Notes under the pieces: model-generated | What the model saw: only the letters and a program-made list of their open reading frames with translations | What the model was told of the DNA's origin: nothing | Databases searched by the model: none | Translations under genes and position numbers: made by a program | From: DASYQD01 sp036005845 | Lineage (GTDB): Bacteria; Acidobacteriota; Thermoanaerobaculia; Multivoradales; JAIOJS01 | Direction of reading: 5' to 3' | DNA: 64,000 nucleotides | Assembly (NCBI GenBank): GCA_036005845.1 | Contig: DASYQD010000059.1 | Coordinates: 56,220 to 120,219 of the forward strand | Part shown: piece by piece, positions 1 to 9,311 of the stretch | How positions within the stretch are numbered: the first letter of the stretch is position 1 | Layout: each line of letters starts with the position of its first letter

Positions 1-96
1 ACCGTTCGACGATGCGGCGGCGGAAAGCAGCGGGACGAGGCAGAGAAGCCCGGCGATCAGGGCCGGGCGGCGAGCGGTGCGCAGCGTTGCCAACAT
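1..96 (-). CDS. N-terminus of an exported protein (cut by window edge)
   Basis: An ATG on the minus strand at 96 opens a 32-residue frame that runs off the window. The residues form a classic signal peptide: a short basic start (about residues 6-10), a hydrophobic stretch (about residues 11-25) and a small-residue AAAS region where cleavage is likely. A strong Shine-Dalgarno, AAGGAGGAA, ends four bases before the ATG. The product is therefore exported, but nothing of the mature protein is visible and no function can be given. Confidence 0.6.
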   Translation of the reverse strand, partial: MLATLRTARRPALIAGLLCLVPLLSAAASSNG

Positions 97-175
97 GGCG
101 TTCCTCCTTGTCTGAGGAGGGACGCGGCAGGCGCATCACGATTCCCTCATCGCTCGCCAGCGGATCGCGATGCTC

Positions 176-2980
176 TCAGCGCAGCCCTTCGGCGAGGTAG
201 AGATCGGTCAGGCTGCGGTGGTAAGTGTAGACGTAGCTCGCGCCGTCCGGGGTGAGCAGCGTGTCGCCGATGTCCTCCACCCCGGCGCTGTCGGCGGGGC
301 GAAGCTCCTTCCAGGGTTCGCGGCGGCCGCTCGCGACGTCCACACGAACCACGGCGGCGGTGGCGTCGGCGGCCCTGGCCTTGAGGTAGATCCAACGGCC
401 GTCGGCGCTCCAGCGGATCGGCTCGTCGCCGGGCATGGTGCCGGCAAGCGGCGCCAGCGTGCCCTGCGGCAGGAGGAGTCGCGCCAGCGCGGTGCCGGCG
501 CCGGGCTGGTCGAGGGCGATCTGCCGTCCATCCGGCGAGATCGGGTCCTGGCCGGTGGTGGTGATGCCTTCGGCGGCCAACGGCGCCGGCAGTCCGCCGT
601 TGGCATCCTGCACGAACAATCGCGCCGGCCGGCCCGCCTCGTTGCCCATCACCAGCAGCCGCCGGCCGTCCGGGAACCACCACGCCCAGTGCAGCTCCGC
701 GATCGAGCCGCGCGGCAGCGGCCGCGGCGCTCCGGGGCCGGTGGGCAGCAACACCAGCCGCGGCGGCGGCACCACCCGCAGGTGGGCGATGGCCCAGCGC
801 CCGTCCGGGGAGAGCGCCGTGGCGTGGCCTTCGCCCAGGCGCACCGACGGATAGCCGCTCGTGCTGCGCAGGTACACCGCCATCTGCGGCCCCGCCTCGC
901 TGCCCTCCTCCGTGAACAGGACCTGGCGGCCGTCGGCGGAGAGGTCGTTGGCGTGGGTCCAGTCGAACCACGAGAGATCGCGCTCGTGCGCGTCGCCGGG
1001 CGTCGTGCCGCGAGCCTCGGAGCGACGGTGCACGTGCGCGAAGAGGACGCGGCCGTCGTGGGCGATGTCCTCGAGCTCCATCGTGCCGGTGGTGCTGGCG
1101 ACGACGCGCTCGTTCCCGCGAAGATCGACCGCATGCAAAGCGCGCAGGAAGCCGGTGTGCGAGGCGGTGAACCAGATCTCGTCGCCGTCGGGTACCCACG
1201 CCAGGCCGGCGATGTCGCCCCAACCGGGAGAGAGAACATGGACGCCGCCACCATCGGCATCGGCGACAGCCACGGCGCCGCGAGTGTCGTCGACGACGCG
1301 GTAGGCGATGAAGGCGACGCGGTTGCCGTCGGGCGCGATGCGGACGCTGCCGATGCCGCCGGCGCTGCGATAGAGGACGTGGCCGATCGGCAGCTCGAGC
1401 TGGGTGCCGCCGGTGGTCCGCCGCACGACGGCCAGGCGGTCGCCCTCGGGCGACCAGTCGGCGTCGGTGATGCCCTCGAGGAGCTCTCGGGGCGCGCCGC
1501 CTTCCAGCGGCGCGCTGGCGAGGACGCCACCGCCGCCACCGAGGTAGGCAGGTCCGTCCTGCGCGCCCCCGCGCGGCAGCAGCATCATCAACTCGCCGCG
1601 GGCGACGGCGAGGAGGCGCCCCGGCGGCAACGCGATCGGCTGCGGATGAAGCGTATCGAGCCGCATGCTGAACGTCTGCTCCGGCCCGCCCTCCCACTCG
1701 GCGCTGTAGAACACGGTGGCCCCGTCGCGTGCGAAGCGCGCCGCGTCGATGCTGCCGTGTCCGTAGGTCAGCTGCCGAAACGTGGGGACGGGCGGCGAGT
1801 GGAGGCGCAGGGCGAGCAGCCACCCCGCGGCGCCCGCCAGCAGCGCGGCGAGAGCGGCAGCGAGCACGGCTCGCGCCGGCAGCCGGCGGCGCGCGGCCGC
1901 CCCGGCCACCGCCGGCGCGGCCATCGATTCGGATGGCGCGGCGAGCCCGGCGAGCTGGAACGCCAGATCGCCGGCCGACTGGAAGCGCGCCTCGGGACTC
2001 TTCTCCAGGCAGTGGCGGACGACGCGGACGAGCGCCGGCGGCAGGTCCGGGCGCCGCTCGCCGAGGTCGGGCGGCTCGTCGTTGAGGATGGCGGCGAGGG
2101 TCTCGACGGCGGTGCCCCGGCGGAACGCGGCGGCGCCGGCGAGCATCTCGTAGAGGATCGTGCCCACCGCAAAGACGTCGGCGCGGGCGTCGACGGCCTG
2201 GCCGCGCACCTGCTCGGGCGCCATGTAGCCCACCGTCCCCATCACCATGCCGGTTGCCGTGTGGGTGGCGTCCTCGCTGGCGGTTTGCAGCTTCGCCAGG
2301 CCGAAGTCGAGCAGCTTCACCCGCCCGTCGCGGGTGATGAAGACGTTGTCGGGCTTGAGGTCGCGATGGACGATGCCGTGCGCGTGCGCGGCGGCGAGGC
2401 CGCGGCAGATCTCGCCGGCGATCTCCACCACGCGGCGCCACGGCAGCGTCTTGCCCGCCATGCGCTGCCGCAGGGTCTCGCCGGTGAGCAGCTCGCTCAC
2501 CAGATAGGGCTGCCCTTCGTGTGTACCGACGTCGTAGATGGCCAGGATGTTGGGATGGTTGAGCTGGCCGGCGGCGCGCGCTTCCTGCTCGAAGCGGCGG
2601 CGGAGCTCAGGCTGGGCCGCGGGGTCGCGGATCCGCTTGATCGCCACCTCGCGCGCGAGCCGGGTGTCGCGCGCGCGGTACACCTGCCCCATGCCGCCCG
2701 AGCCGAGGACGCCGATCACTTCGTAGGGGCCCAGGCGCGTCCCGGGCGCGAGCAGCGGGAGCTCGTCGGCGGGCACCTCCGCGGCCCCCGCACCAGCTAC
2801 CGTGAGCTCGCGGTCGAGCGGGCCGGTGGCTGCCTCCTGCGCGAGCAGCGCGTCGACCTCGGCGCGCAGCGTCCCGTCGTCCGCGCAGGCGCGATCGAGG
2901 AACCCAGCGCGTATCGCTTCGGGCTGCTCTCGGGCGGCCGCGAACAGCTCGCTCAGCCGGCGCCAACGCTCTGGGTCCAT
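176..2980 (-). CDS. Membrane Ser/Thr protein kinase with C-terminal TolB/WD40-like propeller
   Basis: This 934-residue protein is a Hanks-type kinase. Residues 1-80 form the short helical lead found in many acidobacterial kinases. The catalytic domain (about 84-345) has the glycine loop GSGGMG at 93-98, Lys115 in VAIK, HRD at 205-207, DFG at 225-227 and APE at 254-256, so all catalytic residues are present. A single membrane helix follows at about 371-392. The remaining 540 residues contain repeated SPDG/APDG-type blades (for example ISPDGRQIAL near the end) of a TolB/WD40-like beta-propeller, placed outside the membrane by the usual topology. It probably senses an extracytoplasmic ligand or protein and phosphorylates cytoplasmic targets. 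The DUF2891 gene lies 13 bases upstream on the same strand and may be co-transcribed. Substrates are unknown. Confidence 0.93.
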   Translation of the reverse strand: MDPERWRRLSELFAAAREQPEAIRAGFLDRACADDGTLRAEVDALLAQEAATGPLDRELTVAGAGAAEVPADELPLLAPGTRLGPYEVIGVLGSGGMGQVYRARDTRLAREVAIKRIRDPAAQPELRRRFEQEARAAGQLNHPNILAIYDVGTHEGQPYLVSELLTGETLRQRMAGKTLPWRRVVEIAGEICRGLAAAHAHGIVHRDLKPDNVFITRDGRVKLLDFGLAKLQTASEDATHTATGMVMGTVGYMAPEQVRGQAVDARADVFAVGTILYEMLAGAAAFRRGTAVETLAAILNDEPPDLGERRPDLPPALVRVVRHCLEKSPEARFQSAGDLAFQLAGLAAPSESMAAPAVAGAAARRRLPARAVLAAALAALLAGAAGWLLALRLHSPPVPTFRQLTYGHGSIDAARFARDGATVFYSAEWEGGPEQTFSMRLDTLHPQPIALPPGRLLAVARGELMMLLPRGGAQDGPAYLGGGGGVLASAPLEGGAPRELLEGITDADWSPEGDRLAVVRRTTGGTQLELPIGHVLYRSAGGIGSVRIAPDGNRVAFIAYRVVDDTRGAVAVADADGGGVHVLSPGWGDIAGLAWVPDGDEIWFTASHTGFLRALHAVDLRGNERVVASTTGTMELEDIAHDGRVLFAHVHRRSEARGTTPGDAHERDLSWFDWTHANDLSADGRQVLFTEEGSEAGPQMAVYLRSTSGYPSVRLGEGHATALSPDGRWAIAHLRVVPPPRLVLLPTGPGAPRPLPRGSIAELHWAWWFPDGRRLLVMGNEAGRPARLFVQDANGGLPAPLAAEGITTTGQDPISPDGRQIALDQPGAGTALARLLLPQGTLAPLAGTMPGDEPIRWSADGRWIYLKARAADATAAVVRVDVASGRREPWKELRPADSAGVEDIGDTLLTPDGASYVYTYHRSLTDLYLAEGLR

Positions 2981-2993
2981 GGCGCGTCGATCC

Positions 2994-4187
2994 TTACTTC
3001 CTCTGCACCGCCGCGACAGCGAGCCCGCGCTGCGTCACCAGGTATGTCGCGAAGCTGCCGAGCCAGTGGCCGCCTTCGTAGTGCTCGCCGGTGACCTGTG
3101 GGAGCGCCGCCTCACGGTGCGTCTTGGCAGCGGCGAGCAACCCAGCACGACGCGGGTCGTTTCTCGGCAGGCCGGCGGCGATGCCTTCGAGCATCCAGGC
3201 GCGCGAGAGGTTGAGGCCGTCGAGGTGCGCCAGCTTCGGGTCGGCGCGATCGGTGACGACGCCGACCGGCAACCAGGCCGACGATCCGTCGCGCGGCACC
3301 TGCGGCAGGAACGCGGTGAGCCACTCCGCGAACCGGGGCGGCGCCATGACGCGCCGCATGAGGTCGGCTTCGGCGATGCACGGCGAGAGGAAGTCCTGCC
3401 CCGACGGCTCGTAGGAGAGCGGGCAGTCGCGGTCGGCGGCGTAGAGCCGCGTCGACGTCCGTTCGATCAGCGCCGCCATCTCGGCGTCGCCCGTGCCGCG
3501 GGCCCAGTCGAGGATGAGACCGAACGAGAACGCCGTCTGGTCGTGCTCGCCGATGCGAATCGGGTAGGCGAGCTTCGGCAGCCACGCGGCGAGTTGCTCG
3601 CGGCTCGCGGCGATCAGCGGCGCCAGCGCCTGCTGCCAGGTCTTCGCTTGCAACCGCACCTCGTCGGTCGCGCTCTGCCCATCGTCACCCGCCCACTCGT
3701 GGAGCTCGAGATCCAGCTCCAGCAGCCAGGCGAGTCCGTAGGGTCGCTCGAACGACGCGCGTCCCGGCGCGCGCAGGTAGGCGACCTCCGGCGCGATGTG
3801 CGCCGGCGTCAGGCTTTCGTCGAGCGCGGCGCGCGCCTTCGCCGCCGTCGCTTCGTCGAGCCCGCTGCGCAGCAGCCGCGCGAGCAGCCAGTGGCCGTGC
3901 ACCGACGAGTGCCAGTCGTAGCAGCCATAGAACGCCGGGTGCAGCTCGCGCGGCGGCTTGGCGTCGGCGTCGCTCGCCAACACGTGCGAGACCTTGTTCG
4001 GGTACTCCTGCTGCACGCAGGCGAGGGCGAGCGCTGCGAAGCGGCCCGCTGCAGCCGTGTCGAGGGTGTGCTCGCTCGCGCCGGCCTTCGCGGGCTCGTC
4101 CTGCATGGCGCCGGCCGCTGCACCGCTCGCCGTCGCCATCCACAGGCCGATCACGAATCCGATCGCGCAGCGAACGCGTACGCTCAC
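2994..4187 (-). CDS. DUF2891 family exported protein
   Basis: This 397-residue protein begins with GTG and a signal peptide (about residues 1-27). The motif HPAFYGCYDWHSSVHGHW (about residues 103-120) and the later alpha-rich sequence, including LSPCIAEADLMRRV, match the DUF2891 family. That family is predicted to form an alpha-toroid similar to glycosidase or cyclase folds and has no settled function. The length is near the family norm. The kinase gene follows 13 bases downstream on the same strand, and a cupin gene diverges 54 bases upstream. Confidence 0.85.
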   Translation of the reverse strand: MSVRVRCAIGFVIGLWMATASGAAAGAMQDEPAKAGASEHTLDTAAAGRFAALALACVQQEYPNKVSHVLASDADAKPPRELHPAFYGCYDWHSSVHGHWLLARLLRSGLDEATAAKARAALDESLTPAHIAPEVAYLRAPGRASFERPYGLAWLLELDLELHEWAGDDGQSATDEVRLQAKTWQQALAPLIAASREQLAAWLPKLAYPIRIGEHDQTAFSFGLILDWARGTGDAEMAALIERTSTRLYAADRDCPLSYEPSGQDFLSPCIAEADLMRRVMAPPRFAEWLTAFLPQVPRDGSSAWLPVGVVTDRADPKLAHLDGLNLSRAWMLEGIAAGLPRNDPRRAGLLAAAKTHREAALPQVTGEHYEGGHWLGSFATYLVTQRGLAVAAVQRK

Positions 4188-4241
4188 GCCGCCACTCTCT
4201 CACGGGCATACGATCCTGGCGCCAGGAGACGGAGAGCAACA

Positions 4242-4700
4242 ATGAACGGACCCACGACTCCCCTGTCCACCGACGACCTTCCTGCCGAAGACCTCCGCCG
4301 CGCCGTCGAAGACGGCGGCGGCATCGCGGTGCTGCGTGGCGGCGGCCGCGAGCGAGGTTGGAACGGCATCCGCTACCGGGTCGGCCTCTCGGCGAAGAAC
4401 GTCGCCGCCGAGAAGCTGTCGATGAACCTCGCCACCATTCCGCCCGGCGCCGTCGCCCGCGCTCACGTCCACGTCGGCTTCGAGGTGATGCTCTACATCC
4501 TCCAGGGCCGCGTGCGCCACGAGTACGGCGAGGGCCTGCGCCAGAGCATCGACAACCAAGCCGGCGACTTCATCTTCATCGCGCCCGGCGTGCCGCACGA
4601 GGTGTTCAACCTCAGCGACAGCGAGCCCGTCGTCGCCGTCGTCGCGCGCAGCGACGCCAGCGAGTGGGAGCACATCGTGCCGTACGAGCGGCCGCGCTAG
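4242..4700 (+). CDS. Cupin domain protein
   Basis: The ATG at 4242 is preceded by purine-rich GGAGACGGAG. The product is a 152-residue single-domain cupin. The first cupin motif is visible in AHVHVGFEVMLYILQG (two His and the Glu metal ligands) and the second in APGVPHEVFN. These ligands suggest a metal-bound beta-barrel such as a small dioxygenase, isomerase or sensor, but the substrate cannot be told from sequence. It diverges from the DUF2891 gene and converges with the VOC gene, with only 16 bases between the stop codons. Confidence 0.85.
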   Translation: MNGPTTPLSTDDLPAEDLRRAVEDGGGIAVLRGGGRERGWNGIRYRVGLSAKNVAAEKLSMNLATIPPGAVARAHVHVGFEVMLYILQGRVRHEYGEGLRQSIDNQAGDFIFIAPGVPHEVFNLSDSEPVVAVVARSDASEWEHIVPYERPR

Positions 4701-4716
4701 TTGCGCGCGGGCGGCG

Positions 4717-5142
4717 TTACGAGGACGCGGGCTCGAAGAGCTCGATCGGATTGCCGTCCGGGTCTTCGATCTGCACCTGCTTGCCACCGGGACCGACCTC
4801 CATCTCGTTGCGGAACTCGACACCGGCCTCGCGAAGCGCCGTGATGCAGGCGGGCAGGTCGGCGACGCGCAGCACCACGCGGTTCCAACCGCCCGGTTCC
4901 TGCCGCTGACCGCTGGGCATCGGACGTGACCCCGATGCGCCGGGACCGCTCAAGAAGATGTCCGTGTCTCCCAACGAGACGCTGGCAAACGCCGGGAGCT
5001 GTTGATGCTTCAGCGTGAGGCCGAGCTGCCCGGTGTAGAACGCCACGGCACGCGCGACGTCCCTCACCTGGTAGCGGATGCCGTGAACGCTCTGGATCGA
5101 GACGGGTGCCTCTATCACGCTGGACGGGGCTTCGTGCGCCAT
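4717..5142 (-). CDS. VOC (glyoxalase/bleomycin-resistance fold) protein
   Basis: A 141-residue protein with the paired beta-alpha-beta-beta-beta modules of the vicinal oxygen chelate family. It shows GIRYQVRDVARAVAFYTGQL at the first module, WNRVVLRVADLPACI at the second, and the family ending QIEDPDGNPIELFEP. The length is typical for a half-size VOC protein that dimerises. Shine-Dalgarno AAGGAG precedes the ATG. Members include glyoxalase I, ring-cleavage dioxygenases and drug-binding proteins, and nothing here decides between these. Confidence 0.85.
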   Translation of the reverse strand: MAHEAPSSVIEAPVSIQSVHGIRYQVRDVARAVAFYTGQLGLTLKHQQLPAFASVSLGDTDIFLSGPGASGSRPMPSGQRQEPGGWNRVVLRVADLPACITALREAGVEFRNEMEVGPGGKQVQIEDPDGNPIELFEPASS

Positions 5143-5441
5143 GGCGACTCTCCTTCTGCTACGAATCTCGGCATGTGCCGGGGCGGCCGCGACACGGGAG
5201 GCAAAGAGGCAGCAATCGCGATGCCGCGCGGCTCCGGGCTAACACTTTCGTCCCGAGTCGTCTACAATGAGGCCCTCACCCGCGGTGTCGACGCCCTCGA
5301 GGTCCGCCGCGGGCCGGGCCGCCACGATCCCGCGGCCTTGACGCGCGCCCGACCCCGGCGATCCGGTCCGGCGGCGCACAAAGGAGACGGTCGACTGGCT
5401 CGAACGGCTTTGCCTCGATCCGCTGAGGCGCGCGCCCGCGC

Positions 5442-8400
5442 ATGAGACCGCGCTCGAACTCGCGCGGACGCCGGCGCCGCGGACGCTCGCGCGGCCAGGG
5501 CCAAGGCCCCGGCCAGGGCCTCAGCCAAGCACCAGGTCAAGATCAAGGTCCGCCTCTCGACGGCTCGCAGCCGCTGCCGCTCTTCAAACGCGCGGCGTCG
5601 CACTTCGAGCCCGGCGACCGCCAGCGCGGCCAGGACTACTTCCACGAGGGGCGCGCGCAGCTCGAGATCGAGGGCGAGCGCGCCCGCGGCAAGGTCGCCG
5701 GCGCCGAGCAGCCTTTCTACCGCGTCGGCGTCGACTGGTCGCGCGTCGCCACCGACCGCGTGCTGCACGCCTACTGCGACTGCCAGCGCTTCGCGGACGG
5801 CAAGCCCTGCAAGCACGTGTGGGCGACGCTGCTGGCGCTCGGCGAGGCAGCGCCGGAGGGGCAGCCGGCCGGCAAAGATCGGCTGTCGCTGCGCCGCGAC
5901 CGCGCCGCCAACTGGACCGACCTCGGCCCGCCGCCGCCGATGGAAGAGCGGCGCGAGCCGCAGGGCAACGGCTATCCGCCGCGCATGGATCGTCCAGAAC
6001 GCCCGGACCGCCTGGATCGCGGCCGGCGCGGGCGCGATCGCATCCCTCCCGGACGGCGCATGCGGCTGCGGCCGCTCGAGAGCTCGTGGCGCTCGCAGCT
6101 CGCGGCGGTGCGCGAGGAGGTGTCGCGGCTCGCCGCGGTGCCGGCGCATAGCGCGGGTGCCGCCGCGGCCGCGAGCCCGGGCGGCGCCGCCTCCACGCCC
6201 ACCGGCATCCGCCTGCTCGTCGACACCGGCGCCGCCGAGACCAGCGGCCTGCTGCTCGACGTCTTCGAATCGGCGCCGGGTGGGCCCGGCAAGCCCGCCA
6301 AGCTGCGGCGCACGTCGCTCAGCAGCGAGCAGCTCGAGCGCCTCCTGCTGCCGCGCCGCACCGGCGACGATGCGGGCCAGTCGCCGGAGCCGCCGGCCCT
6401 CGTCACCGCGCTGCCGCCCGAGCCGCCCAACCGCCCGGTGCGCGGGCGGCGTCCCTTCGGCCCGATGCCGCGCCAGGGCACGCAGCGCTTCCGGCTGCCG
6501 CCGCGCCTCTACGAGTCGGTGCTGCCGCGACTGTGCGCGCGTGGGGTGCTCGGGTGGTGGGACGGTCGCAACCCAGTCGACTCGGCGCCGCTGATCTGGG
6601 ACGACGGCGCGCCGTGGCGGCTGGCGTTGCGGCTGCAGGTTCCTGGCGCCGGCGCCGCGCGCCTCTCCGGCGCGCTCGAGCGCGATCACGCATCCGGAGG
6701 GGAGCAAGCATCCGGAGGAGAACAAGAACGCGTGCCGCTCTCCTCCGCCGTCGCCGTGCTCGGCATCGTCATCTCACCCAACGGCAGCGAGCCGCCGCCG
6801 GCGCTGGCGCTCTTCCCCGACACGCTGGCGCGCATGGAGGCGGTGCCGGCGCGCGACCTGCCGTGGCTGGCGCTGCTGCGCGACACCGGCGAGGTCGTGG
6901 TGCCGCAGGAGGAGCTCGCCGAAGCGCTGACCTCGCTGCTGGAGTTGCCGGCGCTGCCGCCGCTGGAGACGCCGGAAGGCTTGCAGCTCTCGGGCGAGCC
7001 CGCGAAGCCGGTGCCGAAGCTGGTGCTCGAGCCCGACCCGGCGCCGGCGTGGACCAACCCGCCGCTGCTGGCGCAGCTCTCGTATCTGTATGGCGGCGCG
7101 CAGGTGAGCGCCGGCGACCCACGGCCGGCCGTCATCGATCCCGAGGGGCAGCGCTTCCTGCGCCGTGACTCCGACGCCGAGCACCGCTCCCTCGTGCGCC
7201 TGCTGGAGCTCGGCTTCAAGCCGGTGGTGTCGGCCTCGGGACAGGGGCACGGGCTCGAGCTCAACCCGCGCGACCTGCCGGCCGTCGCCGAGCCGCTGCT
7301 GCGCGAAGGCTGGGCGGTCGAGGTGCACGGCACGACGCTGCGCCCCCCCAAGCCCCCGTCGCTGCGCATCGAGAGCGGCATCGACTGGTTCCAGCTCTCC
7401 GGCGACGTCGAGTTCGGCGGCGCGGATCGCTTGGAGATGAAGCAGCTTCTCGCCGCGATCTCCAAGGGCGAGCGCTTCGTCAAGCTCTCCGACGGCTCGC
7501 AGGGGCTGGTGCCCGCCGAGTGGATGACGACTTACGACTCGCTCGCCAAGCTGGCGCAGGGCGAGACCGACGACGGCTTGCGCTTCCTCTCGTCGCAGGC
7601 GCTGCTCGTGGATGCGCTGCTCACCGCCCTGCCGCCGCCGTCGGTGGACGAGTCCTTCGCCGCGTTGCGCGACCGGCTCGGCTCTTTCGAGCGCATCAAG
7701 GCGAAGAAGGAGCCGAAGAACTTCAGCGGCGAGCTGCGCGGCTACCAGCGCCAGGGTCTCGGCTGGCTCGACTTCCTGCGCGAGTTCGGGCTCGGCGGCG
7801 TGCTCGCCGACGACATGGGGCTCGGCAAGACGGTGCAGGTGCTGGCGCTGCTCGAAGCCAACCGCGTGCCGGCGACGAAGAAGAAGGCCAACGGCGGCGG
7901 CCTGCCGTCGCTGGTCGTAGCGCCGCGCAGCCTCGTCTACAACTGGATCGACGAGGCCGAGCGCTTCACGCCCAAGCTCAAGGTGCTCGACTACACCGGC
8001 GCCGACCGCGACGAGGTGCGCGACAAGCTCGGCAAGTACGACCTCGTCGTCACCACCTACGGCACGCTGCGCCGCGACGTCGGCTTCCTCGCCCAGCGCG
8101 AGTTCGACACCGTCATCCTCGACGAGGCGCAGGCGATCAAGAACCGCGAGTCGCAGGCGGCGAAGGCGAGCCGGCTGCTCCAGGCGCGGCATCGTCTGGC
8201 GCTCACCGGCACGCCGATCGAGAACCACCTGGGCGAGCTCGGCTCGCTGTTCGAGTTCCTCAACCCGGGCCTGCTCGGGCGGCTGCCGTGGCTCGACGTG
8301 CTCGCCGGCGGCCACACGGCGAGCAAGGAGGAGCTGGCGCTCGTCGCCAAGGGCATGCGGCCGTTCATCCTCCGCCGCACCAAGGCGCAGGTGCTCGAAG

Positions 8401-9134
8401 ACCTGCCGCCCAAGACCGAGCAGGTGCTGCTGACGACGCTGCGCCCGCGCCAGCGCGAGCTCTACGACCAGCTCCGCGCCGCCTATCAGGCGAGCCTCCT
8501 GGAGCAGGTCGAGAAGCAGGGCGTCGGGCGGTCCGCGATTCAGGTGCTCGAGGCGCTGCTGCGGCTGCGACAGGTCGCCTGCCATCCGGGCCTGGTGAAG
8601 CCCGAATGGGCGGATGCCGGCAGCGCCAAGCTCGAGGCCCTCTTCGAGCAGGTGTCCGAGGTGCTCGACGAAGGCCACAAGGTGCTCGTCTTCTCGCAGT
8701 TCACCTCGCTGCTCGCCTTCGTGCGCCAGCACCTCGACGGCCTCGGCGTGCCCTACGCATACCTCGACGGCTCGACGCGCGACCGCGGCGCCGTCGTCGA
8801 GCGCTTCCAGACCGACCCCAAGACGAACCTCTTCCTGATCTCGCTCAAAGCCGGCGGCGTCGGCTTGAACCTCACCGCCGCCGGCTACGTCTTCCTGCTC
8901 GATCCCTGGTGGAACCCCGCCGTCGAAGCCCAGGCCATCGACCGCGCCCATCGCATCGGCCAGTCCAAGGCCGTCTTCGCCTACCGCCTCATCGCCCGTG
9001 ACACCGTCGAAGAGAAGATGCTCGACCTCCAACGCAGCAAGAAGCAGCTCGCAGAGACCATCCTCGAAGGCGGCGCCGAAGGCGCGGGGCTCGCAGAGCT
9101 GACGGCCGACGATCTGCGGATGCTGCTGAGCTGA
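5442..9134 (+). CDS. SNF2-family DNA-dependent ATPase/helicase with SWIM zinc finger
   Basis: This is a 1230-residue Swi2/Snf2 protein. After a Gly/Gln-rich basic lead (about residues 9-38) comes a SWIM zinc finger with C112, C114, C123 and H125 in YCDCQRF...PCKHVW. A long middle region of low-complexity linker and SNF2-associated sequence follows. The SF2 motor starts near residue 735, with Walker A ADDMGLGKT (about 789-797), the DEAQ box (about 894-897), the motif III-like LTGTPIENH, and helicase-C motifs including DPWWNPAVEAQAIDRAHRIGQ (about 1150-1170). Such proteins remodel DNA-protein complexes, and in bacteria RapA-like members act on RNA polymerase. An 18-base direct repeat at 6687-6722 duplicates the residues ASGGEQ. 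A possible promoter box TACAAT lies at 5263-5268. Confidence 0.93.
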   Translation: MRPRSNSRGRRRRGRSRGQGQGPGQGLSQAPGQDQGPPLDGSQPLPLFKRAASHFEPGDRQRGQDYFHEGRAQLEIEGERARGKVAGAEQPFYRVGVDWSRVATDRVLHAYCDCQRFADGKPCKHVWATLLALGEAAPEGQPAGKDRLSLRRDRAANWTDLGPPPPMEERREPQGNGYPPRMDRPERPDRLDRGRRGRDRIPPGRRMRLRPLESSWRSQLAAVREEVSRLAAVPAHSAGAAAAASPGGAASTPTGIRLLVDTGAAETSGLLLDVFESAPGGPGKPAKLRRTSLSSEQLERLLLPRRTGDDAGQSPEPPALVTALPPEPPNRPVRGRRPFGPMPRQGTQRFRLPPRLYESVLPRLCARGVLGWWDGRNPVDSAPLIWDDGAPWRLALRLQVPGAGAARLSGALERDHASGGEQASGGEQERVPLSSAVAVLGIVISPNGSEPPPALALFPDTLARMEAVPARDLPWLALLRDTGEVVVPQEELAEALTSLLELPALPPLETPEGLQLSGEPAKPVPKLVLEPDPAPAWTNPPLLAQLSYLYGGAQVSAGDPRPAVIDPEGQRFLRRDSDAEHRSLVRLLELGFKPVVSASGQGHGLELNPRDLPAVAEPLLREGWAVEVHGTTLRPPKPPSLRIESGIDWFQLSGDVEFGGADRLEMKQLLAAISKGERFVKLSDGSQGLVPAEWMTTYDSLAKLAQGETDDGLRFLSSQALLVDALLTALPPPSVDESFAALRDRLGSFERIKAKKEPKNFSGELRGYQRQGLGWLDFLREFGLGGVLADDMGLGKTVQVLALLEANRVPATKKKANGGGLPSLVVAPRSLVYNWIDEAERFTPKLKVLDYTGADRDEVRDKLGKYDLVVTTYGTLRRDVGFLAQREFDTVILDEAQAIKNRESQAAKASRLLQARHRLALTGTPIENHLGELGSLFEFLNPGLLGRLPWLDVLAGGHTASKEELALVAKGMRPFILRRTKAQVLEDLPPKTEQVLLTTLRPRQRELYDQLRAAYQASLLEQVEKQGVGRSAIQVLEALLRLRQVACHPGLVKPEWADAGSAKLEALFEQVSEVLDEGHKVLVFSQFTSLLAFVRQHLDGLGVPYAYLDGSTRDRGAVVERFQTDPKTNLFLISLKAGGVGLNLTAAGYVFLLDPWWNPAVEAQAIDRAHRIGQSKAVFAYRLIARDTVEEKMLDLQRSKKQLAETILEGGAEGAGLAELTADDLRMLLS

Positions 9135-9311
9135 TGCTCGATTGCCATCCGTCGGCTTGGCACGCACCTCCCTGAGCCGCACATCACTTCCACCCTCCCG
9201 TGGTGCTGTGGACCTTCTCCGCCGCCAGCGATGCCGCTGTTGCCGCACTCGCGCGCACCGCAGTGCACCCGTGCGGTACCGAGCGTGAATGGCGCCCTGC
9301 TCGCTGACTGC

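Noticed and set aside
170..3094. A plus-strand open frame of more than 970 codons across the kinase gene
   Set aside because: It is the antisense of the kinase gene. Its translation is Arg/Gly/Ala-rich with no motif, and high G+C keeps such frames open.
6687..6722. 18-base direct repeat in the SNF2 gene considered as a mobile-element scar
   Set aside because: It is in frame, repeats only ASGGEQ in a low-complexity linker, and has no terminal inverted repeats, so slippage explains it.
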